A DNA stretch of 64,000 nt, from the NCBI GenBank assembly GCA_963666755.2, contig CAXXGW010000009.1:2480001-2544000 (forward strand), given 5' to 3'. The stretch comes from CAXXOK01 sp963666755 (lineage in GTDB: Bacteria; Bacillota; Clostridia; Christensenellales; Aristaeellaceae). Below, piece by piece: positions 8,281 through 17,433 of this stretch; position 1 is the first letter of the stretch; every line of letters starts with the position of its first letter. The translations under genes and the position numbers were made by a program. The notes below the pieces were generated by a model. It made no database searches. It saw nothing but the letters and a program-made list of their open reading frames with translations, and was not told where the DNA came from.

Positions 8281-10605
8281 ATGGTTGACGGCGATGTCGT
8301 ATATCGGATTACAGGCGATGATTCGGGGCTGGACAAGGGCCTGAACAGCGCAGGAGACAAAATCGCGCGCAAAACAGCCGTATGGACGGCCGTCGCCAAC
8401 AAAGCGCTGGACGGAATCACCAACGTGGCCATGCGGGCTGCGGATGGCGTGAAATCGCTGATCCAAACTTCCATCGACTACAACAGCCAGATGGAAACCT
8501 ACGTCACGTCGTTCACCACCATGATGGGTAGCGCGGATCTGGCGGCAAAAAAAGTGGAGGAGCTGAAAACCTTCGCGGCCAAGACCCCGTTTGCCATGAC
8601 CGACCTCGCAAACGCCACGAAAACCCTGATGGCGTTTGGCCTGTCCAACGAAAAATCCACGCAGGCGCTGCAAATGCTGGGCGATATCAGCCAGGGCGAC
8701 AGCGTCAAACTCGGCAGCCTGTCCCTTGCATTCGCGCAGGTGTCCAGCGCGGGGAAACTCTCCGGGCAGGATTTGCTGCAAATGATCAACGCCGGGTACA
8801 ATCCCCTGCGCGATATCGCGGAGGTAACCGGCGCTTCCATTGGCGATCTGAAAGAGAAGATGGCTGGTGGCAAGGGCTCTAAAGAGTTTCAGGCACAGAT
8901 CAAGGCCGCCCAGAAGGAAGTCAAGAAGCTCGGGGACAACGCCTCCGACGGGGCAAAGATGCTTGCGCAGATCGGCAAGGATGGGTACATCTCTGCCGAC
9001 ATGGTTACGCAGGCAATGCAGCGTGCTACCAGCGAGGGCGGCCTGTTCTACGGCGCGATGGAGAAGCAAAGCAAAACGTTTGCTGGTCAGCTCTCCACGC
9101 TGAAAGACGATTTCGCCAGTCTGAACGCCGACGTGTTTTCCGGGTTGTATGACACGCTGGCTAAGGACGTGCTGCCGCTGGCCAGCGGGTATGTTGCGCG
9201 GCTGTCCAGCGCGTTCAAGAGCGGCGGCGCTTCTGGCCTTGTAGGGGCTATCGGCAGCGTGCTTGGCGACGCGGTCAGCAAGGCGACGGTAGCATTTCCG
9301 AAGGTGCTTGGAACGGTAAACACGCTTGTTAAATCGCTGCTGAAAGGCTTCCGCGACAACAAGGCGCAGATCGCCAAGGGGCTTGCGGAAACGGTCGCGG
9401 TCGCCATGGAAGGCATCGTTGATATCGTGCCCGACATGCTCGGGGTGCTGACGGATATCGGCGGGGAATTGCTGACTTCGCTTTCCGACGAGCTGCCGAC
9501 GCTGTTGCCGGAGCTGGTAAACTCCATTCTGGACGAGCTGGAAAGGGAGTTCAGCGAGGAAAACATCGACACCATGATTAAAACGGCCGTTACGCTGATC
9601 GAGAATCTTGCGGACGCAATCTCAAACGCCGTTCCGATTCTCATTGCGCGGCTGCCGGGAATCCTGCGTCAAGTTGCAGACGGTTTGCTGGAAGCGGCTG
9701 GGCCGATCCTGACTGCGGCAGTAAACGGGGTTATTGACATCATCAACGCGATTTTCGGGACAAAAATACCGCACATTAAGGACATCAAGTTTCCAACGTG
9801 GGACGAGATCAAGGAAAGCGTATCGAAGTGGTGGGATAGCCCTGGTGGACTGCTGGAAAAGCTCAAGGAAGCACTGAACTGGGCGCTCGGAATCCTCAAT
9901 ATGCCGGATGTGGATACACTCGTCATACAGATTGGGGAATGGTGGCATAATACCGCACTACCCGCAGTTATAAAAGTTCTGGACTGGACATTAGGAGAGC
10001 TCAAACTCCCAGACACCGCCACTATAGCAAAAAAGGTGCAGAGTTGGTGGGATGGTATAAAAAGCAACTTTACGCTTAATGCTACAGTTACAGCAACGGT
10101 CAAAGACGGAACCGGTAAAAGCGTAAGCGTAAAAACAGCAGACACCGGAACAATGGCTGCTGTCTCTGCAAACCCGCTGATGGGAGCCGTCCTACCCATT
10201 CTTGGTGGGCTATTCGGAACAAAATCTAATGCTGTTGGTGGCATTGCGACCGGCGGGAAGCGTATGCTTTCGCAGGACGGCACGCGTAACTGGGTCGGCG
10301 AGGCCGGAGCCGAGGCAATCCTGCCGCTGGACACGCTGTGGTACGAGATGGATAGCCGGTTGCAGAACGCGCTGAACAAAACCTTCGGGGCTCTGGTATC
10401 CGTTCAGGCCCCGGCGGTTGCGCCTTCCGGCGGGTATGAACCAATTGATTACGACCTGTTGGCGAGCAAGATCGCGGCGATACCCGGAGGGGATGTGTAC
10501 CTTAATGGGGACAAGGTCGGAAAGGTCATGACCCCAACCATCGCGGAACAGTTGGGCAACCAGTACAACAGCCTGCAGAGGAGTGGATACCGTGGTGAAT
10601 TTTAA
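8281..10605 (+). CDS. Tape measure protein
   Basis: A 774-residue protein that sets tail length and is ejected ahead of the DNA. Residues 60-230 form the conserved tape measure domain (SQMETYVTSFTTMMGSA, LLQMINAGYNPLRDIAE). Hydrophobic helical blocks follow (about residues 350-500), then the usual C-terminal motif GTRNWVGEAGAEAILPLD near residue 665. The length would predict a tail of roughly 115 nm at the usual 1.5 angstrom per residue. Bases of about 9940-10240 are noticeably more AT-rich than the rest of the gene, a possible recombination patch. The Dit gene starts 14 bases before its stop. Confidence 0.9.
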   Translation: MVDGDVVYRITGDDSGLDKGLNSAGDKIARKTAVWTAVANKALDGITNVAMRAADGVKSLIQTSIDYNSQMETYVTSFTTMMGSADLAAKKVEELKTFAAKTPFAMTDLANATKTLMAFGLSNEKSTQALQMLGDISQGDSVKLGSLSLAFAQVSSAGKLSGQDLLQMINAGYNPLRDIAEVTGASIGDLKEKMAGGKGSKEFQAQIKAAQKEVKKLGDNASDGAKMLAQIGKDGYISADMVTQAMQRATSEGGLFYGAMEKQSKTFAGQLSTLKDDFASLNADVFSGLYDTLAKDVLPLASGYVARLSSAFKSGGASGLVGAIGSVLGDAVSKATVAFPKVLGTVNTLVKSLLKGFRDNKAQIAKGLAETVAVAMEGIVDIVPDMLGVLTDIGGELLTSLSDELPTLLPELVNSILDELEREFSEENIDTMIKTAVTLIENLADAISNAVPILIARLPGILRQVADGLLEAAGPILTAAVNGVIDIINAIFGTKIPHIKDIKFPTWDEIKESVSKWWDSPGGLLEKLKEALNWALGILNMPDVDTLVIQIGEWWHNTALPAVIKVLDWTLGELKLPDTATIAKKVQSWWDGIKSNFTLNATVTATVKDGTGKSVSVKTADTGTMAAVSANPLMGAVLPILGGLFGTKSNAVGGIATGGKRMLSQDGTRNWVGEAGAEAILPLDTLWYEMDSRLQNALNKTFGALVSVQAPAVAPSGGYEPIDYDLLASKIAAIPGGDVYLNGDKVGKVMTPTIAEQLGNQYNSLQRSGYRGEF

Positions 10606-11290
10606 CGGCGTTGACCTGACGGATATCGCTCCGGCCGAGATTGGGTACGTGGAAATCCAGAACCCGAAGATCGATACCACTTCGGTTGACCGCCCCCAGC
10701 GCAACGGCAGTTACTTTGTGCGGCGGCGCGTGAAGGAACGCAAAATCGTGGTTACCTTCACGCTGTTCGACGATAGCATGGAGCAGCGCGACCGGTATGC
10801 CGCCGCCGTACGCGCATGGTGCTCCACGAATGCCCCTGCGCCGCTGTACCTGCCCCACCACGACGGCGAATACCTGATGGCCGTGTGCACGGACGTACCG
10901 GATTTTAACACGCTAGAGCGCTGGGAAACGCTGAAAATGACGTTCACGGCGTTTGACCCGGAATGGATCAGCGGAGCGGAGATGGCCGCCGCCTGTGGGG
11001 CTCCGTTCCTTGTAGGGGGATCGGAGCCCCCGCTGATCCAGCTGAAACATACCGTAATAGAAACGCTGGACGGGATCAGCTGGACGCTGGACGAGCTGCA
11101 CACATTCTCGCTTGCGGGCGCAGTTACGCCCGGTGAAATTATTGTGGACTTCAACCGCAAAACAATCACGCTGGACGGACTGAGCGTGATGGATCAGTTC
11201 CCGTTGACACAGGATATCCCGGACATTCTGCCCGGAGTGCACACCATAACCGGGAGCGGAAAACTGTGCTGGCGTGAGAGGTGGATTTGA
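10592..11290 (+). CDS. Distal tail protein (Dit)
   Basis: A 232-residue protein. GTG 10592 is chosen because AGAGGAG (10576-10582) is 9 bases upstream; an in-frame GTG at 10583 would sit on that site. It begins VVNFNGVDLTDI, typical of Dit, and continues with RRRVKERKIVVTFTLFDD and WETLKMTFTAFDPEW, matching the siphovirus tail component family. Dit forms the hexamer hub under the tail tube and carries the receptor-binding parts. The stop overlaps the next ATG (TGATG). Confidence 0.85.
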   Translation: MVNFNGVDLTDIAPAEIGYVEIQNPKIDTTSVDRPQRNGSYFVRRRVKERKIVVTFTLFDDSMEQRDRYAAAVRAWCSTNAPAPLYLPHHDGEYLMAVCTDVPDFNTLERWETLKMTFTAFDPEWISGAEMAAACGAPFLVGGSEPPLIQLKHTVIETLDGISWTLDELHTFSLAGAVTPGEIIVDFNRKTITLDGLSVMDQFPLTQDIPDILPGVHTITGSGKLCWRERWI

Positions 11291-13476
11291 TGAACGGGCA
11301 TTTCACGCTGTTTGGGCAGGATGACACGATGCTGTTTATCCGGGATGACGCAGCAGACGCCAAGGCCGTTCACGAACAGTACGCGCTTTCCGCTACGTTC
11401 CCGAACGATCCGAACAAGCGAATCCTGCCGGGCATGCGCATTGGCTATACCGACGATACCGGCGTGTTTCAGGTGTACGAGGTGCGCAAGCAGAAAACAA
11501 TCCTCCCGGATGACGAACAGGATATCGATGCCGACGCCCTACCGATGGCAGAGTTGGCGGGGGAGCGCACCGAAGCGCTGACAATCACGGCAGAGACGGC
11601 CGCGTCCGCGCTGACTGCGCTGCTCGGCGGCACCTTGTGGGATGTAGGCAGCGTCGTATCAACGTCCACCGCGACCGTTGACCTGTCATACATGGATAAA
11701 TGGGCCGCGCTGGTGGCGATCCGTGACGCGTATAACGTCCGGCTGGGTTTCCGGGTAACGGTAACAGGCAATGCCATTACGGGCCGGTATGTTGACCTGC
11801 TGACCAACGTTCCCACGTTCCGTGGCATTCGGCTGACGCTAGACCGCAACGTACAGCGAGCAGATGTGGCGTATGACGATTACGGCCTGTACACCGCTAT
11901 GTACGGGTACGGGCAGACCAACACGGCCGAGGACGGTACCGTAACGCGTGTGACGTTTGCCGACACTGTTTGGGCTACGCCGGACGATCCGGCGGACAAG
12001 CCCACCGGGCAGACGTGGATTGAGGACGCGACCGCAAAAGCCGCTTATGGGCGAAACGGACGGAACCGGTTTGGCGTGTATGAGAACTACGAAATAACCG
12101 ACCCGGGAGAGCTGCTAGAAGCCACGTGGGAGGCTCTCCAAAAGGCCAACGCCCCGAAGTTCGTGTGCAATGCCACTGTCCACAACCTGTTTGCGTACGG
12201 GTACGCTGGTGAGCAGATACTGCTGGGGGATGAAGTACAGGTAGTACTGGAACCGGCAGGCGTGCGCGTGGCCGCAACGGTCGTGAAACTGATCGAGGAT
12301 TTGCTTGAACCTGAGAACACCAAGCCGACCATCGGAAACTATGGGGACAACATCCTGTATTCGATGGCAGGGATGGCGTCCGCCTCCAACGCGGGGGCGG
12401 CGATTGCAAAAGCAAACCCAGACCTGCTGCGAGGCGTGCTGGATACGATGGTCACAAAAATCTTGTCCACCGGCACGAAACGCTATACCGACACAGACGG
12501 AAGCGAGATATACGAAGCCGCAGATGGAACCAAGGCGGTCAAGTTCACCGGCTCCGGCATTCTGCTGGCCAGCACGAAAACCTCCGGCGCATGGGTGTGG
12601 CGAACCGCCATTACCGGTAGCGGGATTGCGGCCGACGAGGTTACTACCGGAACGCTTCGCGCCGCGCTGGTTACGATTCTCGGCAGCGAAAATTTCTACA
12701 TTTCCGGCCCGACGCTGTACATCAAAGACCCGGCAGACGCGAACAAACAAATCCGGATTGGCCTTTACGATGGTACAAACTACGGCGTTGCCCTGACAAC
12801 CAACGGGGGCACAACGTGGAGCCAGGCGATTACGTTTGACGGCGTGAAGGCCACAGAGGTAAACGCGGCAAACTGGAAGTTCAACAGCAGCGGAGCCACA
12901 TACACCGAGAATGGTACCGTATTGTTCCAAATCCTGATGGACGCAGCACAGGGCGCCTCGGTGTCAGCCGCCTTGACGAAACGCCTGTTCCTGATGGGCC
13001 GGGAGATGTACTTTTTTAACACGGCAACAAGCGGCGCAGTGATTCTCGGCAAAGATGACGATGCCGGATATGCGCAGCAATGTTTTTACCCGGTTTCCAC
13101 GCGCACCGGCAACCTCGGCACACCTTCCCACATCTGGGATACAGCGAGCATCCGCGCGGTATTCCGTGAATCGGAGGGCGGGCTCAGCAGCCGGAAGATT
13201 AAGAAACGGATACGCAAACTGAAAAGCGCATCCGCGATCATTGACGCGTTGCAACCGGTGACGTTCATTTACCGGGACGACCCCAAGGGCAAGGAGCATT
13301 ACGGGCTGGTGTACGAGGACACAGAAGCGGTCGCACCGCTGCTGTGCGTGCAGCTGAAAGATGGCGACGCCAACCCTCGGAATTTTGGGATCGACTATTC
13401 CAGCATGACGGTATTGCTGCTGAAAGAACTGCAAGAGCTGCGCAAGCGCGTCAAGGCGTTGGAGGAGGCACAATAA
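11290..13476 (+). CDS. Tail-tip/spike protein with a C-terminal S74 self-cleaving chaperone domain
   Basis: A 728-residue protein; ATG 11290 lies in a TGATG overlap and follows GAGAGGTGG. Residues 1-350 look like the tail-associated (Tal/gp18-type) hub that follows Dit. Residues about 420-620 are beta-rich repeats that may be a spike shaft. The last 95 residues match the peptidase S74 intramolecular chaperone: SSRKIK contains the Ser (S633) and Lys (K638) spaced as in the known Ser-Lys pair, followed by ALQPVTFIYRDD, HYGLVYEDTE and a closing coiled coil (LLLKELQELRKRVKALEEA). In this family the domain helps the spike fold as a trimer and then cuts itself off before the Ser. The usual Asp after the Ser is Ser here. 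Confidence 0.82.
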   Translation: MNGHFTLFGQDDTMLFIRDDAADAKAVHEQYALSATFPNDPNKRILPGMRIGYTDDTGVFQVYEVRKQKTILPDDEQDIDADALPMAELAGERTEALTITAETAASALTALLGGTLWDVGSVVSTSTATVDLSYMDKWAALVAIRDAYNVRLGFRVTVTGNAITGRYVDLLTNVPTFRGIRLTLDRNVQRADVAYDDYGLYTAMYGYGQTNTAEDGTVTRVTFADTVWATPDDPADKPTGQTWIEDATAKAAYGRNGRNRFGVYENYEITDPGELLEATWEALQKANAPKFVCNATVHNLFAYGYAGEQILLGDEVQVVLEPAGVRVAATVVKLIEDLLEPENTKPTIGNYGDNILYSMAGMASASNAGAAIAKANPDLLRGVLDTMVTKILSTGTKRYTDTDGSEIYEAADGTKAVKFTGSGILLASTKTSGAWVWRTAITGSGIAADEVTTGTLRAALVTILGSENFYISGPTLYIKDPADANKQIRIGLYDGTNYGVALTTNGGTTWSQAITFDGVKATEVNAANWKFNSSGATYTENGTVLFQILMDAAQGASVSAALTKRLFLMGREMYFFNTATSGAVILGKDDDAGYAQQCFYPVSTRTGNLGTPSHIWDTASIRAVFRESEGGLSSRKIKKRIRKLKSASAIIDALQPVTFIYRDDPKGKEHYGLVYEDTEAVAPLLCVQLKDGDANPRNFGIDYSSMTVLLLKELQELRKRVKALEEAQ

Positions 13477-14741
13477 TGGCGCTGTATATCAAAGCCCTGA
13501 CGGGGAATTGCGAGTTGTCTACAGGGGCATTTACCCCGACTTCGGCGGTGCAGGGGTTTACGGGAGACAACGAAGGAATGCAAGTATCCATATCGTTTTT
13601 CGACAACGGCGTGGAGTACACGATTCCGGGCGACGTCGAAATTCGTGCGCACCTATTCTACGAATCCCGTAAGATCATGACCCCATCCGTTCTACTGGAC
13701 GTGGACGGAAACGAAGCATCGTTCCTGGTACCGGATACGTTTACGGCGGTATCTGGTACACCGCTGCTGGTGGTTCGCATGGTAAACGCCGACGGGAAAT
13801 CCAGCGTACTGTGCGCGTTCGTAGTGACCACAAAGGCGGCTGTGGCGGATAACGTTATATACCTCACGCCTCCAAGCCCAGATACCATCGTCTACATCGG
13901 CCGTTCCCCATACATTGGTGTGAACGGACATTGGTTTGTATGGGATAACACAACCGGCGGTTTCGTAGATTCCGGCGTGATTGGCGCAGGGACAAACGGC
14001 AACCCCGGGTATGCGCACATCAAATACAGCACCGTGGAACCGACTAGCGACGATGATATGACGGATACTCCGTCCGCCTATATCGGAATCTATGCTGGTA
14101 CATCCGCGACGGCTCCCACGACGTATACCAGCTACCAGTGGTACCCGTGGAAGGGCATCCCGGGGAACAACGGAACCTCGGCCTACCTGCATATCCGCTG
14201 GGGAACCAGCCTGACGCCTGAAACGCTGCTGCTTACGCCGGATGAATACATCGGCGTAGCCGCCACGAACAGCGCAACTGCGCCCACGGATTATACAGGT
14301 TACGCATGGTACCAGTGGAAGGGAACACCCGGCGATGTAAGCACGGTTGACGGCGTTTCGCCCGATGAAGCAGGAAACGTCGCGCTAGGCGCGGTTCGCT
14401 ACACTGCGCAAACACTGACCACGATGGAGCAAACGCAGGCGCGTGCGAATATCGGCGCGGCCAGCGCTGAAGCCATGGATGCCAAAGCCAGCGGTTCCTC
14501 CCCCACAGCGACGTTGCCGACGACCGGCTGGACTGGCTCCGGCCCGTACACCTACGATGCAAACGTTATGGGTGTGACCGCCGACAATGCCCTGATCGTC
14601 AGCCCAGCGCCTGCGAGCAAGGCGGCGTACGAGGCGTGCAAAGCCTACGCCAGTGCGCAGGGCACCGGGACGCTGACGTTCACGGCTGAAAGCGTTCCCA
14701 CGGAATCCATCACGGTCAACGTGGTGGTTCTCAACCTGTAG
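13476..14741 (+). CDS. Baseplate upper protein / tail fibre (BppU-like)
   Basis: A 421-residue protein. ATG 13476 in a TAATG overlap, preceded by GGAGGAG, is preferred to an upstream ATG at 13344 inside the previous gene. Residues 1-135 resemble the N-terminal BppU domain that docks on the baseplate (an extended beta fold). Two tandem copies of an approximately 55-residue unit follow (about residues 180-237 and 238-290), each with an HIKY/HIRW strand, a YIG(I/V) strand and a Y(Q/A)WY..WKG(I/T)PG end. The C-terminal 80 residues contain TGSGPYTYDANV and a final VTVNVVVLNL strand. It probably carries or forms receptor-binding structures. Confidence 0.72.
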   Translation: MALYIKALTGNCELSTGAFTPTSAVQGFTGDNEGMQVSISFFDNGVEYTIPGDVEIRAHLFYESRKIMTPSVLLDVDGNEASFLVPDTFTAVSGTPLLVVRMVNADGKSSVLCAFVVTTKAAVADNVIYLTPPSPDTIVYIGRSPYIGVNGHWFVWDNTTGGFVDSGVIGAGTNGNPGYAHIKYSTVEPTSDDDMTDTPSAYIGIYAGTSATAPTTYTSYQWYPWKGIPGNNGTSAYLHIRWGTSLTPETLLLTPDEYIGVAATNSATAPTDYTGYAWYQWKGTPGDVSTVDGVSPDEAGNVALGAVRYTAQTLTTMEQTQARANIGAASAEAMDAKASGSSPTATLPTTGWTGSGPYTYDANVMGVTADNALIVSPAPASKAAYEACKAYASAQGTGTLTFTAESVPTESITVNVVVLNL

Positions 14742-14752
14742 GGGGTGGCAGA

Positions 14753-15784
14753 ATGATTCTGAACATGATCGGCGGCGGCGCCGGAGGCGCGACGCTGGAT
14801 ATCGTGTGGAGCGCGACCCAGCCCACAGGCGTTGCAAATAGGCTGTGGATCGTAAACAACGAATCCGTAGGTACAGTTACGCTGGACTATACCGCACCAT
14901 CAACCCCTGAATCAGGAGACGTATACATCGAACTGGATTGCGCGTCTGAAGCGATAATCCAGACAGGGAATGACACGCAGGTTATCATGCTTCCGCTGGG
15001 GCTGGCGTACCAATACGACGGATCGGCATGGGTTGCGCTGGATGGCGCGGCATATTTAGGTGATTCGTGGGTGGCATTTTCCACGGATATCCCGGACGGG
15101 GATACTATAACGCCGGTCAACGATACCAATACGTGGCTGCGCTGCGCGGGTATCAACCCGTCGATGGAGGGTAACCCGACGCTGTCGCAGGTTCTGGCCA
15201 GCGCGACGATGTGCGCAACGCTGATGACCAGCGCAAACGCGATCAACTATCTGATCCGATCCACCACGATACAGGCATCCGTTTTTGGCAGCGCGACCGC
15301 CATGACCGCGTTGGACAATTCCAGCCCGTACACCAGCGTGCAGATGACAGGGAACAGCGCGCCAAGCGGGTATACAGCGAGCGCAATCAACGAATATGCG
15401 GCCGGGTTTGAGGCATATCGCGCTACGCGGGCGGACAGCTACTGGGCTAGCACCGTTGGCAACGCGGCGACTACCACAGGCTACTGGGTCAAAATCACGT
15501 TGCCGCAGGCTGTCTGGCCGTACCGGATTGAGGGCGCACCGCACAATTCGCAAAACGCATGTACTGTTCGCATGGAAGGTTCCAACGATGGGACAAACTG
15601 GACGGCGATCAGTAGCGCCGTTTCGAGAAGCATCAACGATTTAACTACAACGGCGTTTTCTCTGTCTGGAAGCGGACAATACCAATATTACCGCGCCTAT
15701 TTCGTGTCCGTTACCGGGGCAAACACCGGCTATGACGGCATGAAAGCGCTTAAGGTGTATGGGAAAACGCGGGAGGTAGCGTGA
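14753..15784 (+). CDS. Tail fibre/receptor-binding protein with F5/8-type C-terminal domain
   Basis: A 343-residue protein behind AGGGGGTGG, starting MILNMIGGGAGGATLD. The N-terminal part (to about residue 105) is beta-rich and may attach to the baseplate. The C-terminal 130 residues have a discoidin/F5-8 type C (CBM32-like) pattern: GYWVKITLPQAVWPYRIEG, then RMEGSNDGTNWTAISS and YYRAYFVSV, ending KALKVYGK. Domains of this type bind galactose-like sugars, so this is a good candidate for binding cell-surface glycans. Next to BppU-like and Dit genes, as expected for a host-range determinant. Confidence 0.72.
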   Translation: MILNMIGGGAGGATLDIVWSATQPTGVANRLWIVNNESVGTVTLDYTAPSTPESGDVYIELDCASEAIIQTGNDTQVIMLPLGLAYQYDGSAWVALDGAAYLGDSWVAFSTDIPDGDTITPVNDTNTWLRCAGINPSMEGNPTLSQVLASATMCATLMTSANAINYLIRSTTIQASVFGSATAMTALDNSSPYTSVQMTGNSAPSGYTASAINEYAAGFEAYRATRADSYWASTVGNAATTTGYWVKITLPQAVWPYRIEGAPHNSQNACTVRMEGSNDGTNWTAISSAVSRSINDLTTTAFSLSGSGQYQYYRAYFVSVTGANTGYDGMKALKVYGKTREVA

Positions 15785-15981
15785 TGAACAGGATGACGTA
15801 CCTGCGTAATGAACTGACTATTGCGAACCGCAGGTTGGCGAACGCCACACAGGCCGCACGGTTGGCGCAGGACGATATGGCACAGCAGGCGTCCGAGGCC
15901 GGGGCGACCATTGCGACGCTGGACGCGGCGGTGCTGGAACTGGAATACCAGAACGCGCTGCTGACGCTGGGAATCGAATAA
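15784..15981 (+). CDS. Small coiled-coil phage protein, unknown
   Basis: A 65-residue protein. ATG 15784 follows GGGAGGT; the GTG at 15781 is also possible. The sequence is one long helix rich in Ala, Leu and Gln with heptad spacing (LRNELTIANRRLANATQAAR), likely a coiled coil. It lies between the fibre gene and a short XkdX-like gene. I do not recognise the family; a fibre assembly helper or baseplate stalk is possible. Confidence 0.6.
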   Translation: MNRMTYLRNELTIANRRLANATQAARLAQDDMAQQASEAGATIATLDAAVLELEYQNALLTLGIE

Positions 15982-15998
15982 AACGGAGGCGAAACACG

Positions 15999-16139
15999 AT
16001 GCTGTATCAGGTGATTTCCCGGCTGATCGACCGCGGAGTGCTGGAAGGGTTGCAGGAGAAGCTGGATGTGTTCTTCGCGCGCGACAGATTGACGCCCGAG
16101 GAGTACGCGGAGCTCACGGAACGCGTCGCGCGCGGGTAA
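15999..16139 (+). CDS. XkdX-like small phage protein
   Basis: A 46-residue ORF preceded by ACGGAGGCG. It reads MLYQVISRLIDRG..., then DRLTPEEYAELTERVARG. The ending with TPEEYAELTE is like the XkdX family of tiny tail-module proteins, found just before the lysis genes in many Firmicutes prophages. Function of that family is unknown. Confidence 0.6.
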   Translation: MLYQVISRLIDRGVLEGLQEKLDVFFARDRLTPEEYAELTERVARG

Positions 16140-16194
16140 CCGAATCGGGGCGGGCCGAAATTGCCTGCCCTATTACATGGGAGGGGATCGAATC

Positions 16195-17019
16195 ATGGGT
16201 AAACCGAGCGGGGCGGCAGTGGCCGCCAAGGCGATTGCGGCGGTGGCCGAGGGGCATACCTACGCGGAAATGGACTGCCAGGCGTTTGTGGAATACTGCG
16301 TGAACCAGTGCGGCGGGCACATGGCCTACGCGGGCAGCAACGACATGTACCGCAATGCGGCGGCGTATCTGGCGACGCTTGCCAATGCAAAGGCCGAGGG
16401 CAAGCTGGTGCCCGGCGCGGGCCTGCTGATTGTGGAGGACGTGAGCGGCGGCACGCCCGCGAAGTATCGCGGCGATGGGCTGGGCGACGCCACGCACGTG
16501 GGCCTGTACGTAGGCGAAAAGGCGCTAACGGATACGGACAGGAACGGTAAAAGCCGCGTGTGCAATGTGGTGCATTCCGGCAGCACTATGGGACGCGTCG
16601 CCGGGAGCACGCTGGCCAATGGCTGGACGCATGTAATCCTGTTCAAAGAGATTGACTACGCCGGGGTGAGCATCCCTTCCGGCGTGGTGGTCGGTGGCGC
16701 GGTCAGCGCGGAGGCCACCGTCAAGGACAACCCGGAGGGCCTGAGCGCCGCAGACGCGGCGGACGTGAGCAAGTTCTACACCGTGCGGCGCGGCTGCAAG
16801 GGCGGCGCGGTGCGGCGGCTGCAAACGTGGCTGAACGACGTGCAGGGGGGCGATCTGCTGGCCGAGGACGGCGACTTCGGCCCGGCCACGGACGCGGCGG
16901 TGCGCGTGTTCCAGCGGGCGCAGGGGATGACGGCCGACGGCATTGTGGGCCAGAAAACGTGGGCGGCGCTGGCGGAGGCGAGAACAGATAAAATTAACAG
17001 CGCGCAAGACACGCTGTAA
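16195..17019 (+). CDS. Endolysin: NlpC/P60-type peptidase with a peptidoglycan-binding domain
   Basis: A 274-residue protein; ATG 16195 follows GGGAGGGG, so the in-frame ATG at 16177 is not used. Residues 20-160 are a Cys peptidase/amidase domain: MDCQAFVEYC carries the likely nucleophile C28, and DATHVGLYV the likely H101. Residues about 195-265 are a PG_binding_1 domain (RRGCKGGAVRRLQTWLND, then FGPATDAAVRVFQRAQG and VGQKTWAAL). It cuts peptidoglycan at the end of infection. No signal peptide, so export depends on the holin that follows. Confidence 0.87.
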   Translation: MGKPSGAAVAAKAIAAVAEGHTYAEMDCQAFVEYCVNQCGGHMAYAGSNDMYRNAAAYLATLANAKAEGKLVPGAGLLIVEDVSGGTPAKYRGDGLGDATHVGLYVGEKALTDTDRNGKSRVCNVVHSGSTMGRVAGSTLANGWTHVILFKEIDYAGVSIPSGVVVGGAVSAEATVKDNPEGLSAADAADVSKFYTVRRGCKGGAVRRLQTWLNDVQGGDLLAEDGDFGPATDAAVRVFQRAQGMTADGIVGQKTWAALAEARTDKINSAQDTL

Positions 17020-17037
17020 CAAGGGAGCTGTACGACC

Positions 17038-17433
17038 ATGCCTGACTGGGTGGTAACCGTTGGCGGATGGGCCGTTCAAATTGTGACGTTCGGTGGGGCG
17101 ATTATGGCAATCTATGGATGGTTTGCCCGCCCGATGCGTGAAATTCGCAAAGAGATTGCGATAATCAACGACGATACCGGCGATCTGCTGTGCGACCGGC
17201 TTACGCAGGCGCATGATTACTATATGCGCGAAGGATACTGCCCAGAGGGAGAAAAACGTCGCCTATGCGATCTTCACAGGCGCTACCGAAGCCGTGGGAA
17301 GAACCACCTTGCAGATTCGTTCGAACAAGATTTGCTGGGATTGCCGGATGAACCGGCAAGAAAGGGGAATGGTCATGAAGTTGTTTTTCAAAAATGCATG
17401 GGCAAAGCTGGTGCTGATTTTCACGGTCGTTGA
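17038..17433 (+). CDS. Membrane protein of the lysis module, holin-like or accessory
   Basis: A 131-residue protein behind AAGGGAG. It has one membrane segment (about residues 8-28, VGGWAVQIVTFGGAIMAIYG) then a charged cytoplasmic part with two Cys (LLCDRL, GYCPEGEKRRLCDLHRRY) and SRGKNHLADSFEQDLLGLP, a pattern I have met in gut phages next to lysis genes but cannot name. The last 19 codons overlap the holin gene (59 bases) in another frame. This unusual overlap might be real or reflect a frameshift near its end. Confidence 0.6.
   Translation: MPDWVVTVGGWAVQIVTFGGAIMAIYGWFARPMREIRKEIAIINDDTGDLLCDRLTQAHDYYMREGYCPEGEKRRLCDLHRRYRSRGKNHLADSFEQDLLGLPDEPARKGNGHEVVFQKCMGKAGADFHGR

Noticed and set aside
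13476..15784. Diversity-generating retroelement target in the fibre genes
   Set aside because: No reverse transcriptase gene and no template/variable repeat pair with A-specific changes were found.
17213..17374. N-terminal extension of the holin
   Set aside because: It lies inside the upstream membrane-protein gene and has no hydrophobic or family pattern; a good ribosome site serves ATG 17375.
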